The position numbers were made by a program, and so were the translations under genes. A stretch of 64,000 bases of DNA from Aphrophora alni (taxonomy: Eukaryota > Arthropoda > Insecta > Hemiptera > Aphrophoridae): NCBI GenBank assembly GCA_963513935.1, contig OY740777.1:14433092-14497091 (forward strand), in the 5' to 3' direction. This document shows, one piece after another, positions 36,600 to 48,479 of this stretch. A model generated the notes under the pieces. The model was given only the letters and a program-made list of their open reading frames with translations. It was not told the origin of the DNA and did no database searches. The stretch's first letter is position 1, and each line of letters starts with the position of its first letter.

Positions 36600-38430
36600 T
36601 AAAAACTCGTTTTCTTAGGTTGTATGCTTGAATGGCAATCGCATATTTCGATTTTTTTCTATATGATGATGGGGAGGGTTGATTGCGTTTTTTCTTGCTA
36701 CAAAATTGTTTAACCTAATGTCAGATTATGTCAAGTGTTCAACAAAAAGAAAGTTTTGTAGGGTAGTAGAAAATGTATTAAATAATCTAGATGTTGAATT
36801 TTATTTTAATACAATACAATAATAGAAAATTGATTGTTCTTTATGTTATATTTTGTATACTGGAGGCGTTTTAATTACCATTAAAAATATTTCAAGTTTA
36901 TCTCTTTATCACATTCATTTAAAAATTATAATTTAATCTTAAGGTTAATAAATAAAACACAAAGACCTTAATGTGAAAGTTGTTTTATTACAGTCTTGTG
37001 TGTACCAGCTGAAATACCCACTCATAAAGAGTGTGTGTTGTGTGTTCTATGTATGTGTATGTGTATAGGTCGGCGCTACGACAAGTTACCTACCGGGGAA
37101 GTAGATGCCACCATATTCTTCTTTCGCGGTTGACAACGCCGTGATTGTACCGACACTACTTTATCGTACCTAGCACTATAATAGATGTTTAATTATCGCG
37201 ACCGGTCATAACAAAAAAAAACTTTTATAATTAACAATGAACTGAATAAAGGTCACGTACTGCATGCCTAAGTGCATGTTATGTTGTGTATCGGAATTTA
37301 AAAATAAATTAACAACGAATAGTTCCATGCATTCAATTACTGAATGTATTTATAAATTTAATTATTTGTATGTTTTCTTTGATATTTTATATTTTATTTT
37401 TTTTATATTTTTTCTTTTTTATATATATTTTTTCTTTTTTATATTTTCTTTTTTTTTATATTTTTTCTTTTTTCTTTTGTTTTTTTATATTTTTCTTTTT
37501 TATATTTTTTCTTTTTTCCTTCTTTTGTTTCACCCTATATTTCGATAAAAATATTCCCTTACTAAACGAATTGTATAACTTACTGTTTTATACTTATTAG
37601 TTTTAATCAGCGAATCGACGTTATGATGGACTTTCCACTTTCCACCGCTAACTAACTGGAGCTTCAACGGCCATAATGTTGCAAATGTAAGTCTTTCAGC
37701 CAGCCTCCTTAAGGAAGATGTGATCTGTGTGAGTGTTGGATATAGAATCAGCTCCAACAATAGAAAATTTTGTTTAGCTGCATTCAGTAGCTATAGTAAT
37801 CTCTAATGGGATTTTAATTGTTGGAATCTATCTATTGAAACTCTTATAACTTTTTATTAAAAAAATAATATATTGGTTAGTGTGAACAAGCAGCCTCCAA
37901 TCTTAGCACTATATAATAGATATCTAAAGATAAACTGATGTAATAGAGGAAAATTTGTTTATTAATATATAAACTATCATTTATAGAAAAATACATTTTA
38001 AACTGTCAATATTACCTAATAAATTTTTTATTTGTCGGATAATTGTTCGTTAAACGTTTTCAGGATTTAGTAGGAGCTCAATACGATGAACATTGTTAGT
38101 TTTAAGTACGCGTATAATACGATTATGATAATATTGCCAAGACTCAAAAAAATTACAAGGAATTTGAAAAGCTACATGAAAGTTCACAAGCTTCACTAAA
38201 ATTCAAAATATGCCCTGTTTCTTCTGAGATGTCTTTTTGGTGTGATCCTGGAATCAAACCATAAGTTAAATTTATTTCATCATAATTTACCAAAGAGAAT
38301 AGTGCTAAAAAAATATTTTGCTATGGTCGAAATCCCATTTAGCCTGTCAAAAAAGAAAAAATTACTAGACATATAAAATCACCACTAGGATGTTTTCTTA
38401 AAAAATATGAAAATTTCAATATTATCCATT
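36600..38430. other. No gene; T-rich low-complexity tract 37370-37530
   Basis: The tract is made of TTTTTTATATTTTTTCTTTT-like units. The Phe/Leu-rich ORFs there are artefacts. The rest is unremarkable. Confidence 0.5.
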
Positions 38431-38439
38431 AGGACCATT

Positions 38440-38800
38440 TTCATTTTGGGAGGTGTAAGAAATCAATCACACCACAACGTGAATCAGCACAAAATAAGCA
38501 CTACATAAGTTAACTACAAACAGTTGTTATTAATTCTCAAACATTACAAGAAAACAAATGTATTCGAGAATTTATAACAGATGTTTTAAATTTTTTTGTG
38601 AAACATGTTATTTACCCATAACTTAAATGATGAATTTATTATTACAATATAAGTATTTCAAAGGACATTGAATAATATTCAGCAAATCTGCAGGTAATAC
38701 TGTTTAATTTGTCACCTCTATAATTAAAATCGTACCTATAGTAAAGCAATATACGACTAGCCCATACATTCCTTAGCGAATTAAATATAAAATTAAGGAC
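38440..38800 (+). repeat. Family G copy 1
   Basis: Matches 48735-49222: TGAAACATGTTATTTACCCA, CAAATCTGCAGGTAA, AATTAAAATCG and CCTTAGCGAATTA at the right end, in the same order. Confidence 0.75.
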
Positions 38801-39287
38801 TCTTAATATTGTAATGTTAAATATGAATGTACGTAAAATAAATGAAAATGTACGAACGCTGACAACTTTATATTCATTACATAACCTTCAATGGGTGGAG
38901 ATGACAGATAATTATAAAACCAGTAGCTTTTACTGGTACACAGTCTCCAAGCAGGTTCAACTATACATGCCTCTGGCAACATCCATCTTCGATAACAGGT
39001 TTGCAGACGTTGATCTTACAGTGTGGTATAAATTATATCAAAACAAAAATGTGTACAGTTTCTTGTTGGTTCAAAGCTACACAACGAAAATAAATTATGG
39101 ATTTGCTTTGTAGAAAAAAAACTAAAAATTATACCTTTACATAAGTACAAGCAACAACTGTATTATTTCTGCATTCAAAATAAATTATGAAAAACATTGT
39201 ACAAAATTACTCAAACACCCACTCAAAAAACTATTCATGTCAGTTTTGTAGCTGTCGAAAATGAACTATGGAGACTGTCTTTAATAT

Positions 39288-39490
39288 ATATACAGGGTGA
39301 TTTATAAGTATTGAAACGGTTTTATATTAGATAACTGAAAGGTATTTGGTGACAATCAAATGCGAATTTACATAGTTTAAAAATGTATACTTTTTTAGGG
39401 TTTGAATGTTAGTCCGCCATCTTGGATCCACCATATTGAATCAAATTTTATTTTTTAAAGTAGGAAGGTGGACATGTGATACATGATTTT
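39288..39490. repeat. TACAGGGTG-ended repeat fragment
   Basis: TATATACAGGGTGATTTATA at 39287, then GTCCGCCATCTTGGATCCAC. Other end not found. Confidence 0.5.
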
Positions 39491-40659
39491 CATGTAAAAC
39501 CAGACAAGGAAAACGATGGTGAAAACGGTTTTTCGATAAATGCTTTCGCTATTAAAACAGTGTAACAACAGTTTTAAACAAACTCACCCTACCTAGATAA
39601 GACCCCTTGATCTACCAATACAATCGCCCGAGAAACCAACTTTTGAGTATTACTTCTAGAGGATCTGCTTTTAGTACGATAGGGCTGGATAAGTACTATG
39701 ATGTTGTCCATCAACTTGTTTTAGTCTTATGGTAGCTTTCCTTCAATAATTTTAAACGTGATCAGAATTTGATTTTGTGTAAAGGTTTGTAAATAAATAT
39801 ATACACAGTTCTTATACATTGAAAATACTTCGGATGTATTACGTATACACGAGGAAATATAATATAAATTTCTTAAATACTTACAACGTAAAAGCTGACT
39901 ATCAGGTCATTCAAAAGAAAGTTCAAAATTAAATTAAATTAACATCATTTGTTTTTTAACATAGAACAAAATATAGTATATGAGTATCTTTGGAATTATA
40001 GTCTGTATACACTAACTTGGCGTCTGAACCCTTCGCTACCTGCGAGCTGCCGGAACCGTCCCCCCGTCACTCCCTTCTTCACCCAGCTGTTTCAGTGATG
40101 AGTCACCTACTAGCATTAAGCTGAGTTTAATAAAAACCTTAAAATTAAACCAAATTCTTCCTTTTTAGTGTTATAAGATGTTCGAGGTGGGCGTAATTTT
40201 CTCCCTGAAGAAGCAGTTGTCTTTCCTATATTCTATTAGCGCCATTTTTTAAACTTGTTGACAATTTATCTAAGCTACGTCTTAAACAATTGCTTTCAGT
40301 TCGTCAACAGATTTTTCTTACGATTGAAGGCTTGGTCTCTTGAACGGATCCAACTACCTCTTTCTCAAACTACTGAAACTACTTTCTTTGAACTACTGAG
40401 AACTACCTCTTTCTCAAACGGATCCAGTGGTTTGAAACTTAATAAAAGCTTTCTACACACGACTACACTGCATGCTCCGTCCTTTAAACAGTTTAGAGTA
40501 CGAAACATTCCTAACCAGGCTGATAAATTCCGTTCACATTCATAATAACACTGAATCAATTTGATGCGTGATTGTAAAGGTAAAGTCATCATAGAATGAG
40601 AAAAAAAATCATTAAAGTATTAATAATTATTACTTCAACTTTACCGCCTGCTAGATCCC

Positions 40660-40800
40660 TGTATTTGAAATTAGTCAACAATGAGAAAATGTTTGTTGTC
40701 AACTCGTTGCTATGACAACAAATAAATAACAATGAAACAGCTGATGTTTTAATAAATCCCAATTATAATGGATACAATAACGTTTTTCTCAGGGATTGGA
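40660..40800 (+). repeat. Dispersed ~135 bp repeat, copy 1
   Basis: GAAATTAGTCAACAATGAG, TTGTTGTCAA, GATGTTTTAATAAATC and TTTTTCTCAGGGATTGGA match 42360-42495. A short hairpin (TCAACAATGAG..TTGTTGTCAA-type) lies at its start. Confidence 0.75.
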
Positions 40801-41339
40801 CAAAAAATAACGAAACCACAACCATTTACACTTGAAAACTTACTTTAGAAAAACCTGGTGTATTTAGGAAGTTTATTTGATGTATTCGCGACAATAATTG
40901 TGATTTTCCCTACTCCTTGAACACAAAAACCGTGTATATTTATCAAATTACGTGATTCAACACTCAAACCCGTCGGGACAAACTAAGTCATTATATATAG
41001 CCCGGGCCACATTCCAGCCCTGAAACTTTCTCTCTTATTGTCTGTCTAACATAACATTTCACTTTTAAAGCATTACGTATGGTTAAGATAAGATTCGTTT
41101 TTCAAACCAATATTATATTATTTAATAACAATTTGGACTCTGTTTTCTAACTTTCTAACTTTGTTAAATCATTTTGTTAGAATGGATATTTTCTTGTCAT
41201 AATTATTTCAGTTTATGTAGCATTCATAAAGTATAATCATGGTGTACAGGTTGTTTCTAAAATACACGAACTTTGGCAGTCAAGTCCTTATTTATAAATA
41301 AGGAAATGATTGCTGAACAAGTTGATTTGCGACATTGTA

Positions 41340-42160
41340 ATAGTTAGCCAGCCCTATCATGCAAGTAATACTAGCGATCCTTTAAATATAAGTCTCTTGA
41401 GCCTTGTAATAAATATTAGATTGTGTTGGTAGATGAAAGGGTCTTACCTAATAGGGTAAGGACAGGTTAGGTTAGGTTAGGTTAGGTTAGGTTAGGTTAG
41501 GTTAGGTTAGGTTGGGTAGGTTAGGTTAGGTTAGGTTAGGTTATGATAGGTTAGGTTAGGTTAGGTTAGGTTAGGTTAGGTTAGGTTAGGTTGGGTAGGT
41601 TAGGTTAGGTTAGGTTAGGTTATGATAGGTTAGGTTAGGTTGGGTTAGGTTAGGTTAGGTTAGGTTAGGTTAGGTTAGATTAGATTAGGTTAGGTTTGGT
41701 TATGATAGGTTAGGTTAGGTTAGGTTAGGTTAGGTTAGGTTAGGTTAGGTTAGGTTAGGTTAGGTTAGATTAGATTAGGTTAGGTTAGATTAGATTAGGT
41801 TAGGTTAGGTTGGGTAGGTTAGGTTAGGTTAGGTTAGGTTATGATATGATAGGTTAGGTTAGGTTAGGTTTTGACAATAACTTCGCTATTTGTCATCGTA
41901 GAGAGTTGTAATTGGTATCATTACATGCAGAATTAATATATGCAAATTTGTATTTGTATTATACTTTAATAACATGAGATATGAGGAAACAACTCGTTTA
42001 ATATGGCCACCATTTTGATATTTTCAATTTGAATGGGGTTCTATATGAACATACTATACTAAATTTCAAGTTCTTATCTTTATTATTGTGCTTACAACGA
42101 CAACGACGACGGACGGACGGAATTTACAATTTCCTGAGAGCATGAAACGTGAAAACCAGT
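41340..42160 (+). repeat. Family B-D composite enclosing a TTAGG array
   Basis: Part B (41346-41463): AGCCAGCCCTATCATGC, GATCCTTTAAATATAAGTC and CTTACCTAATAGGGTAAGG. The TTAGG array follows at once. Part D (41871-42155) starts TTGACAATAACTTCGC and has CTATATGAACATACTATAC and GACGGACGGACGG. The copy at 30583 has B and D in the same order with other sequence between. Confidence 0.65.
41464..41870 (+). repeat. Interstitial TTAGG array, ~405 bp
   Basis: About 80 units of GGTTA with recurrent variants (GGGTAGG, ATGATAGG, AGATTAG). The blocks carrying the GGGTAGG and ATGATAGG variants recur, so longer blocks have themselves been duplicated. TTAGG is the ancestral insect telomere repeat, but flanks on both sides are ordinary dispersed repeats. 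Confidence 0.95.
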
Positions 42161-42354
42161 CATTACATGCAGCATCGACACCTGTAATTATAAACAAATT
42201 TAACTGGTACGTGTAGCATTTTCAGGGTCAGGTAATTAAAAGTCCACTTTTAGAATATTATATAATTTTAAACGACATTTAATTACACATTTAGTACATT
42301 GACTGTCCATGTCGTACAATATTTAAATTAATATGTTCTGCCACATGATTTCTG

Positions 42355-42495
42355 GGTTTGAAATTAGTCAACAATGAGAAAACTCATTGTTGTCAATCAT
42401 GGCAACAATTAAATAGGAATGAAAATAACAGCAGATGTTTTAATAAATCTAAATTATATCTGCATACAATAAAAAGTTTTTCTAAGGGATTGGAT
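42355..42495 (+). repeat. Dispersed ~135 bp repeat, copy 2
   Basis: Same ordered blocks as 40660-40800. It runs directly into the tandem array that follows. Confidence 0.75.
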
Positions 42496-42499
42496 GATA

Positions 42500-43301
42500 A
42501 CCATTGTGATTTTGTGACTGTAAGGTGACATATAAAAAAAATATTTTTTTTGATTCTTGATTAGCTCACTCCAAAAGAAAATACTTTTAAAATTTAATTT
42601 TACAAATGTATAATATACGTTATCCTTAAAAATATTATTTTATTTTGTGTGATTAAAAAAAAACCACGTAAATTTTAAAATAGCATCCATTTTAAACAGT
42701 TTTTATTCATAAATTGTGTGTTTTTAACTTTTAACAGACTGAATTAGATAAAAAAAAAATCAGTTTTCTATTTTATATAATGTTGAACATTTAAAATGTT
42801 TAATATCTTGTAAAACAATAATACTATAATGTATTTACAAGAAACAAAAGATTTTCCCCCTTTTCAAGAAAAACAAATACTTTTTTCTGTAAATAAAAGG
42901 ATAAAAAAAAAAGTCTACAAAAACAGTTTTGATTCACTTTTGAAAAATCAGGTACTTTCACTTAAGGTGATATATAAAACAATATTTTGATTTTTGAGTA
43001 GCACACTCCAAAACAAATTACTTTTAAAATTAAATTTTACAAATGAATGCTTTGCATTTTCCTTAAAATATAATATCTTATTTTGTGATTTAAAAAAATA
43101 ATAAACCTATATAAATTTCAAAATGGTGGCCATTTTAAACAGTTTTTAATCATATCTGGTGGGTTTTGAACTTTTAACAGATTTAGTTGGATAAAAAAAA
43201 AAAATCCGGATTTCTATTCTACATTTCGGGGATTTAAAATCTTTAATATCTGGTAAACCATTTATACTACAATGTATTTAAAAGAAACAAAAGATTTTCA
43301 C

Positions 43302-43344
<43 letters not shown>

Positions 43345-43860
43345 TAAATCAAAGGATAAAGAGTTATTTAAAAATCTAAAAACTTGAATTTATTTATAAT
43401 TATTGTCTTCAACATAAGTTTTAATTTACTTTTGAAAAATCTTGTACATTTGATTTTGTGACTTTAGGGTAACATATAAAAATATATTTTGATTTATGTC
43501 ATGCTCACTCCTAAACAAATTACTTTTAAAATTTATTTTGAATGCTAAAAATTATCCTTAAAAATATTATCTTATTTTCGTGTTTAAACCTAATTTTTAA
43601 CTTTTTTACTAAATTTATGAAAATATATAATTTTTTGGTAAAAAAGTTTGAAAATTATATTATATTACAAATATCTCTTTTAAAATATATTTTAAATTGT
43701 TTTTACATGTGAATAAAATAGATAAAAAATATGTTTTGTAGAATAAAAATCCGATTTTGTTACTTTTAGGTAAAGCGTATAAAAATATTTTGATTCTTAA
43801 CATACTGACTCCAAAATGTGTTCCTCTAAGAATTTGTCTCCTCCAATTATGACTTTCATG
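42500..43860 (+). repeat. Tandem array with long unit (~440-500 bp), ~3.5 copies
   Basis: Units start at about 42521, 42964, 43466 and 43768 with AGGTGACATATAAAA-like text. Each continues with CTCACTCCAAAA, TACTTTTAAAATTTAATTTT, ATCCTTAAAAATATTAT, CATTTTAAACAGTTTTTA and AAGAAACAAAAGATTTTC. Later units are progressively shortened. A poly-T run (43306-43342) sits inside unit 2. Confidence 0.85.
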
Positions 43861-43869
43861 CATTTTATT

Positions 43870-44430
43870 CTATTAAATAACTATAACAATTTAGATTTAA
43901 ATATTTGAAAATCTTAAATATTTAAATCTAATTTACTGTTGAGCATTACAAAATGCTCAAAAAAAACGGCTTCGCCCTGTTAGGTTACTTGCACGGTAGT
44001 TCTAAGGTTAAAACAGTTTTAAATCGCTATGACTATATCTGTAATAGCTATGAAGGCCTATATTCAAGATGAAAATTACCTGTCGTAAAGAATTACTCAC
44101 AAGAAAAAACATAATTAATTACCCGTCTAAACGGGGACAAACTTATGTCTGTAATTGAAATTGCTAATTTACTCCTATCTATAACAGAACGTACTGTACA
44201 TCTGTACTTAATTTTAATTAGCAGCCTCTTTGTATGGAAGATACAATTAGTAGGATAAACTGTTATTGCTTGAATCTGTGACTCATAGATACCTCGTGAC
44301 CAAGTGCTTATCTATTGTTCTCACTAATTAGTAACAATCTAAACAATAATTTACATGTTTAGCACTATCTCATTAAAAATCAATATTTCTATTGAATGCA
44401 TTAAGTGTGTTTATATACGTTTTTAATTAG
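43870..44430. other. No gene recognised
   Basis: Short palindrome AATATTTGAAAATCTTAAATA near 43900; nothing else. Confidence 0.4.
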
Positions 44431-44439
44431 TTTTGTGTA

Positions 44440-44555
44440 AATGGTACTTTCCCAGCTCCATCGTACAATGTTTCACTAGTAAATCGCCTAAAGGTGATTT
44501 ATTGATCCTTGTAGCTATTGTTAGATCAAGGAGTCTACCAGTAGGGTAAGAATGC
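44440..44555 (+). repeat. Family B copy
   Basis: CCCAGCTCCATCGTACAATG, GTTAGATCAAGGAGTCTACC and AGTAGGGTAAG. Confidence 0.6.
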
Positions 44556-44889
44556 GTTTTCAGTTTTCTTGAGTTCAAGAAAGAGGTTTTTGGATTAAAC
44601 ATTGTATTTTTGCCCCTGTACATAGCAAACTGATGCAACGATTTTGATTAATCTGACATGACTTTATTTTAACCCTATATCGAGCCCTTTTCTTGACATT
44701 TTGAATAATTCAAAATTTAGGGATATCTATTATACTAAAATACAAATTTTACATTTCTAAAAATCTTATACTGTCTTTAAAATATATTTTCGGTTAGACT
44801 TCTCGTATTTACGATTTTAAATTTATTTGTTAATGATGAATTGTTCATGTTATTGATATTGTTTAATCGGACATTTGTCATTATATAAG

Positions 44890-45372
44890 TATACAGGGTG
44901 TCCCAATTATCCGTCTATCCGCCATTTCGAACTTTTACAACGATATTTTACAGGAATAGATAAGATATTGAGTTCCGATTTGGTTTAAGCATTTTGTATT
45001 TTACTTTTACAAGCGTACCAAAATCAAAGACTTTATTTTTACAACTTTCAAAATGGGGGAAATTTAAATATTTTAACGTCGAACGTCTCTAAAAACGGTT
45101 AACTTTAAAAACATTTTTGTTTTTGAAACGTCCACCATTTTGAATATTATAAAAATATAAAATCCTCGTGTTTGGTATATTTGTAAAACGTATATTTGTA
45201 ATGCTTATAGCAAATCCGAACTCAATATCTTATCTATTTCTGGAGTTATAATTTTCTGAAAGAACAAAATGGCGCGGAACTCGACTATATGTTATTCGAC
45301 AATTTTTGTTCGTTTTAATGTATATAATCCGAAATGAATAGCCAGTTCACATTTTTCTGGACACTCTGTATA
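44890..45372. mobile_element. MITE (family E), complete, TA target site
   Basis: Ends TACAGGGTGTCC (44892) and GGACACTCTGTA (to 45370), flanked by TA on both sides. Inner inverted arms: ATAGATAAGATATTGAGTTC (about 44956) against GAACTCAATATCTTATCTAT (about 45218). No ORF. The TA target suggests a Tc1/mariner-related driver. Confidence 0.85.
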
Positions 45373-45689
45373 AAAACACGATATTACGTGAGCATAAATC
45401 AATTTCAAAATTAATATACTATTTTGCATTACATTAAAAAATGTCACCAAATTTAACATAATGACTGTTAGAAACGGGTTTTTTTCTATCAAATATCTGC
45501 ATAAATTAATCTCAAGGTTGAGCTCTGGAATTTATCTCGTACAAAATAAAAACAGAAATGACATTCCCGCCCTAACATGTCAGGTGTACTTGGCCTGTTT
45601 ATTGGTCCAAATGTACTTGATTTTTTTTTATACGATTTCCTTGAATTTGTGACGTTTTACGTGCTCCATATTCGAAGTATAGGGCAAGT

Positions 45690-45930
45690 TTGGTGTTCGT
45701 TGAAAAAGTTGTCCTCTATTGTTTTGCTGTTATTCACGTTTCATGACTTCAGGTAATAAAAAAAAAAAAAAAATTGTACGTCCGTCATCGTTGTTGTCTG
45801 TACGTAAGCACGATAGCAGATACAAAAATTAAGATTAGAATATGAAATTTGATAAAGTATACTCTTATAAAATCCTATATTATTTTGTATTTAAAGAAGT
45901 CTGAAAGAGTTTTAGTTATTCCGTCAATTT
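45690..45930 (-). repeat. Family D fragment (minus)
   Basis: TTCACGTTTCATGACTTCAG, CGTCCGTCATCGTTGTTGTC and ATTAGAATATGAAATTTGAT are the reverse complement of the D part at 42040-42155. Confidence 0.55.
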
Positions 45931-45949
45931 GAAACAAGAGGTATCATAA

Positions 45950-46300
45950 ATATTTAACTAAAAAAATATTGTTTTTAAGCCGAAATTCATCTCGACTCAT
46001 TTCACAAACTTACAGTTTTGAATAGTTAACGACCAATACATTTTGTTTGGGTCCTAGATGCTACACGTGTGGAAAATTTCATCACAATAGTCAGAACGGA
46101 TCTTTAGATTAACGTGTTTTTCATATCGTAGCTACCCTAAAATCTTGAGTTTAAAAATTTGAATAAAGTCCCGTGATATGACCAATATATAAACAAAATA
46201 ACAAAATTGATTGAAATCAGTTCACCCATTTAGGCTTTAGCGTATACTGAACAGACGACAGACAAAGACCAGCGTTCCAAAAACCACTTTTTTATACTCA
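45950..46300 (+). repeat. Family A copy (plus), 3' half
   Basis: TTTTGTTTGGGTCCTAGATG, GTAGCTACCCTAAAATCTTG, ATTGATTGAAATCAGTTCAC and ACTGAACAGACGACAGAC. Confidence 0.65.
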
Positions 46301-46401
46301 GGATACGAATATATATGCAATTTTTTGACCTATCATAGTTTTATATAAATTATTACTTTACTTGAGGGACATAATGAAGAAATTATATACTTTTGATCAA
46401 T

Positions 46402-46620
46402 AAATGAAAAGGTTTTTTTTTTTTTTAAACAACTTTAATGTAATAGCAGATATTTCTTGTTGAAACTCCATATTCAAGGATAAAATAAAGCAAAAGCTTA
46501 AAGTATCAAATATTTTAATAATATAAATGAGCTACAATTGTTTCGCCCTGCGGCATCATCGGGCAACTGAAGGTTTGCCTTTAAAGCTTTTGCTTTATTT
46601 TATCCTTGAAATGAAAAGGT
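46402..46620 (-). mobile_element. Short family F copy with 12 bp duplication and poly-A
   Basis: The direct repeat AAATGAAAAGGT (46402-46413 and 46609-46620) flanks the insertion. Read on the minus strand, it begins CAAGGATAAAATAAAGC and ends TACATTAAAGTTGTTT followed by about 14 A. The two inverted CAAGGATAAAATAAAG-type arms are present but the core of the 8.1 kb copy is missing. The poly-A next to a direct repeat looks like retroposition. Confidence 0.8.
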
Positions 46621-47344
46621 GTCTGGAAAGAATGTTTGATTAATTTCAGGTCTTCTTAACAAACATTGAGTTTGATTATATTGTTATTGTAATATTATTT
46701 CTTCTAAAAATAATAGTTTCGAGATGTTGAAAACAAAAATATGACTGAATGGGAAAATATCTGCTTGAATAAAGAGCAAAAATAATGATTATTTTTTAGT
46801 AGAAATAATTCTCTTAAAATATATTTGAGTAGCTGTTTGGTAATGGTGAATTTTAAGTTACCAAAGTACCCCTCCTCCGTTTAATAAAACAAAATCTATC
46901 CTTAATAATATCAAAACAATTCTAATGAATTCCTATTTCTATAAAATGACGTAAACCCGATCCCTACGAAAGTAAAGAACAACAGTGAAAGTATTTCGAT
47001 GAGCCTGTCATTTTTGTTTTGATTTATGACATTATATAACATAATCTCTCTATAAAAAATACATCATGTCAACAGGGGATTCCAAATATTTGTTTTAATT
47101 TTAGAGATTACATAATTTATTTAATTTAATTAGTAGACAATTCCTCTTGAATTTTTACTATAATATTTAAATAGTGAACCTTGATTTCTTCGTCAACAAT
47201 TCAAAATTGTCTTTTCCCCTGATTTATGACGTTTCAGATTTTAACAATCGTCTATATTTTAGACTTTATGAAATAACTTGAAACTCTTGCATAATGATAT
47301 TTTTAGAAATATGAAGATGGTTGATACATAGGAAACTCTCTTCG

Positions 47345-47505
47345 TCTAATGCGTAACAGCTGAGATTCATCAATGACCTCCTCTAGTCGTTACTCCTTAC
47401 GACGTACTGTCCTCCAGTTCCTTATATTGAGATATCCTTGCTGGGCGTGTCGATCGAATCCACCGATCTCTTTCGCGGCATATCCACAGGTCGCCTGCTT
47501 TCTTT
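47345..47505 (-). pseudogene. C-terminal relic of a LINE ORF2 (RTE-like), antisense
   Basis: In shifting minus-strand frames: RRPVDMPRKR.VDSIDTPSK then IRNWRTVRRKE-RLEEVIDES. The signature 'GRPxxRW.D....NWR.V..DR..W...VDE' is typical of the end of RTE and related ORF2 proteins. One stop and a frame change show it is dead. Probably the same element as 49215-49440, now split. Confidence 0.5.
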
Positions 47506-47689
47506 TTTAACACCTTTTTATTAACTCACTGTTTGTCTGTTCGGTATAAATTTTACAATTGATTTTAAACAAACTTCCCGATTAACTAGAGACTTGAAAC
47601 TTTAAACATAGCTCAGAACTGGATGACGATGCAATATGAACTCGCTTTCTTGTATGTCCGTCAAACGCTGCTATGACAAGAAAGCAGTT

Positions 47690-48005
47690 AAAGTAGACAC
47701 ATTGACCGATGTAGCGGCACGACTTGGTGGTGGAAAAACGCTGCACATATTATTTAAACTAACAGTTGAGAAGGATGGAAAAATGACAGGAAATTTGGGA
47801 CCAGTCACTGGTAACTATTTGAAGGTCTTGATGAAATCAGTGCGAGGGCATTGAATTCCTATTCATCAATGAGATATCCATGGTTCCATATGAAATATTT
47901 TCAATAACGATTATAGATTGCGACAACTGAAAATGAAGGAAAATGAACCGTTCGGTGGCATCAACATTAAGGTTTTTGTAGATTTATTAATCTCATCAAG
48001 ATGTT
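47690..48005 (+). pseudogene. Helitron helicase (Pif1-like) relic
   Basis: Three frames join in order: DVAARLGGGKTLHILFKL and VEKDGKMTGNLGPVTGNYLK (frame of 47636-47854), then CEGIEFLFINEISMVPYEIF (Walker B region, normally DEISM, here NEISM), then DYRLRQLKMKENEPFGGINI and KVFVDL. This is the helicase segment of Helitron Rep-Hel proteins after the Walker A loop. Two frameshifts and the D to N change mark it as dead. No Helitron ends were found. Confidence 0.8.
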
Positions 48006-48479
48006 TAAAACAGATTCACAAAACTAAAAAGCAAAAAAAAAAAAAATCCAAAAAAATAAATAAATAAAATAAACGGACTAAAAAGTAAAAAAAAAAATTT
48101 CTCATAGCCCCTAACTCCACGAAAATAAATACAGATTCCTAACCCCATACAGATTGTCCTGTAAATTTGTGATTGTAAGTTTTTAACAGCTATGAAAATA
48201 CTTGTAAGATTTAAAACGAAAAATGTGGGGGCGCATGCAATAGATAGTAAGGAGTATAGGAGAACAGCTGTTGTTGACAAAACTCTCAAAATTTCAAATG
48301 GAGGTCAAATAGCTCCTAATTCAATAGACGGAGATAATCTTCTATTATCTATTTCCTGCGTCCCACGTTTTTCGTTTTAAATATAACAACAAGAGTTGCT
48401 AGTTATAAATTTAATAGTTTTGAATAACTAAATTTGTGTCTGTGATTGACATGTCCATACGTCATCAAGTGTTCGACAG

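Noticed and set aside
37264..37600. Phe/Leu-rich membrane-like ORFs
   Set aside because: Translation of a T-rich low-complexity tract.
38814..39113. 99-residue plus-strand ORF after family G copy 1
   Set aside because: Composition is borderline and no motif is recognisable; possible old transposon coding but not supportable.
40255..40592. 96-residue plus and 75-residue minus ORFs
   Set aside because: They overlap on opposite strands, contain a small internal duplication (ACTACCTCTTTCTCAAAC) and match no family I know.
41464..41870. Telomere or chromosome-fusion point
   Set aside because: Flanked on both sides by parts of a dispersed repeat present elsewhere without the array, and internal variants are abundant.
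47636..47854. 72-residue ORF as an independent small gene
   Set aside because: It is one frame of the broken Helitron helicase.
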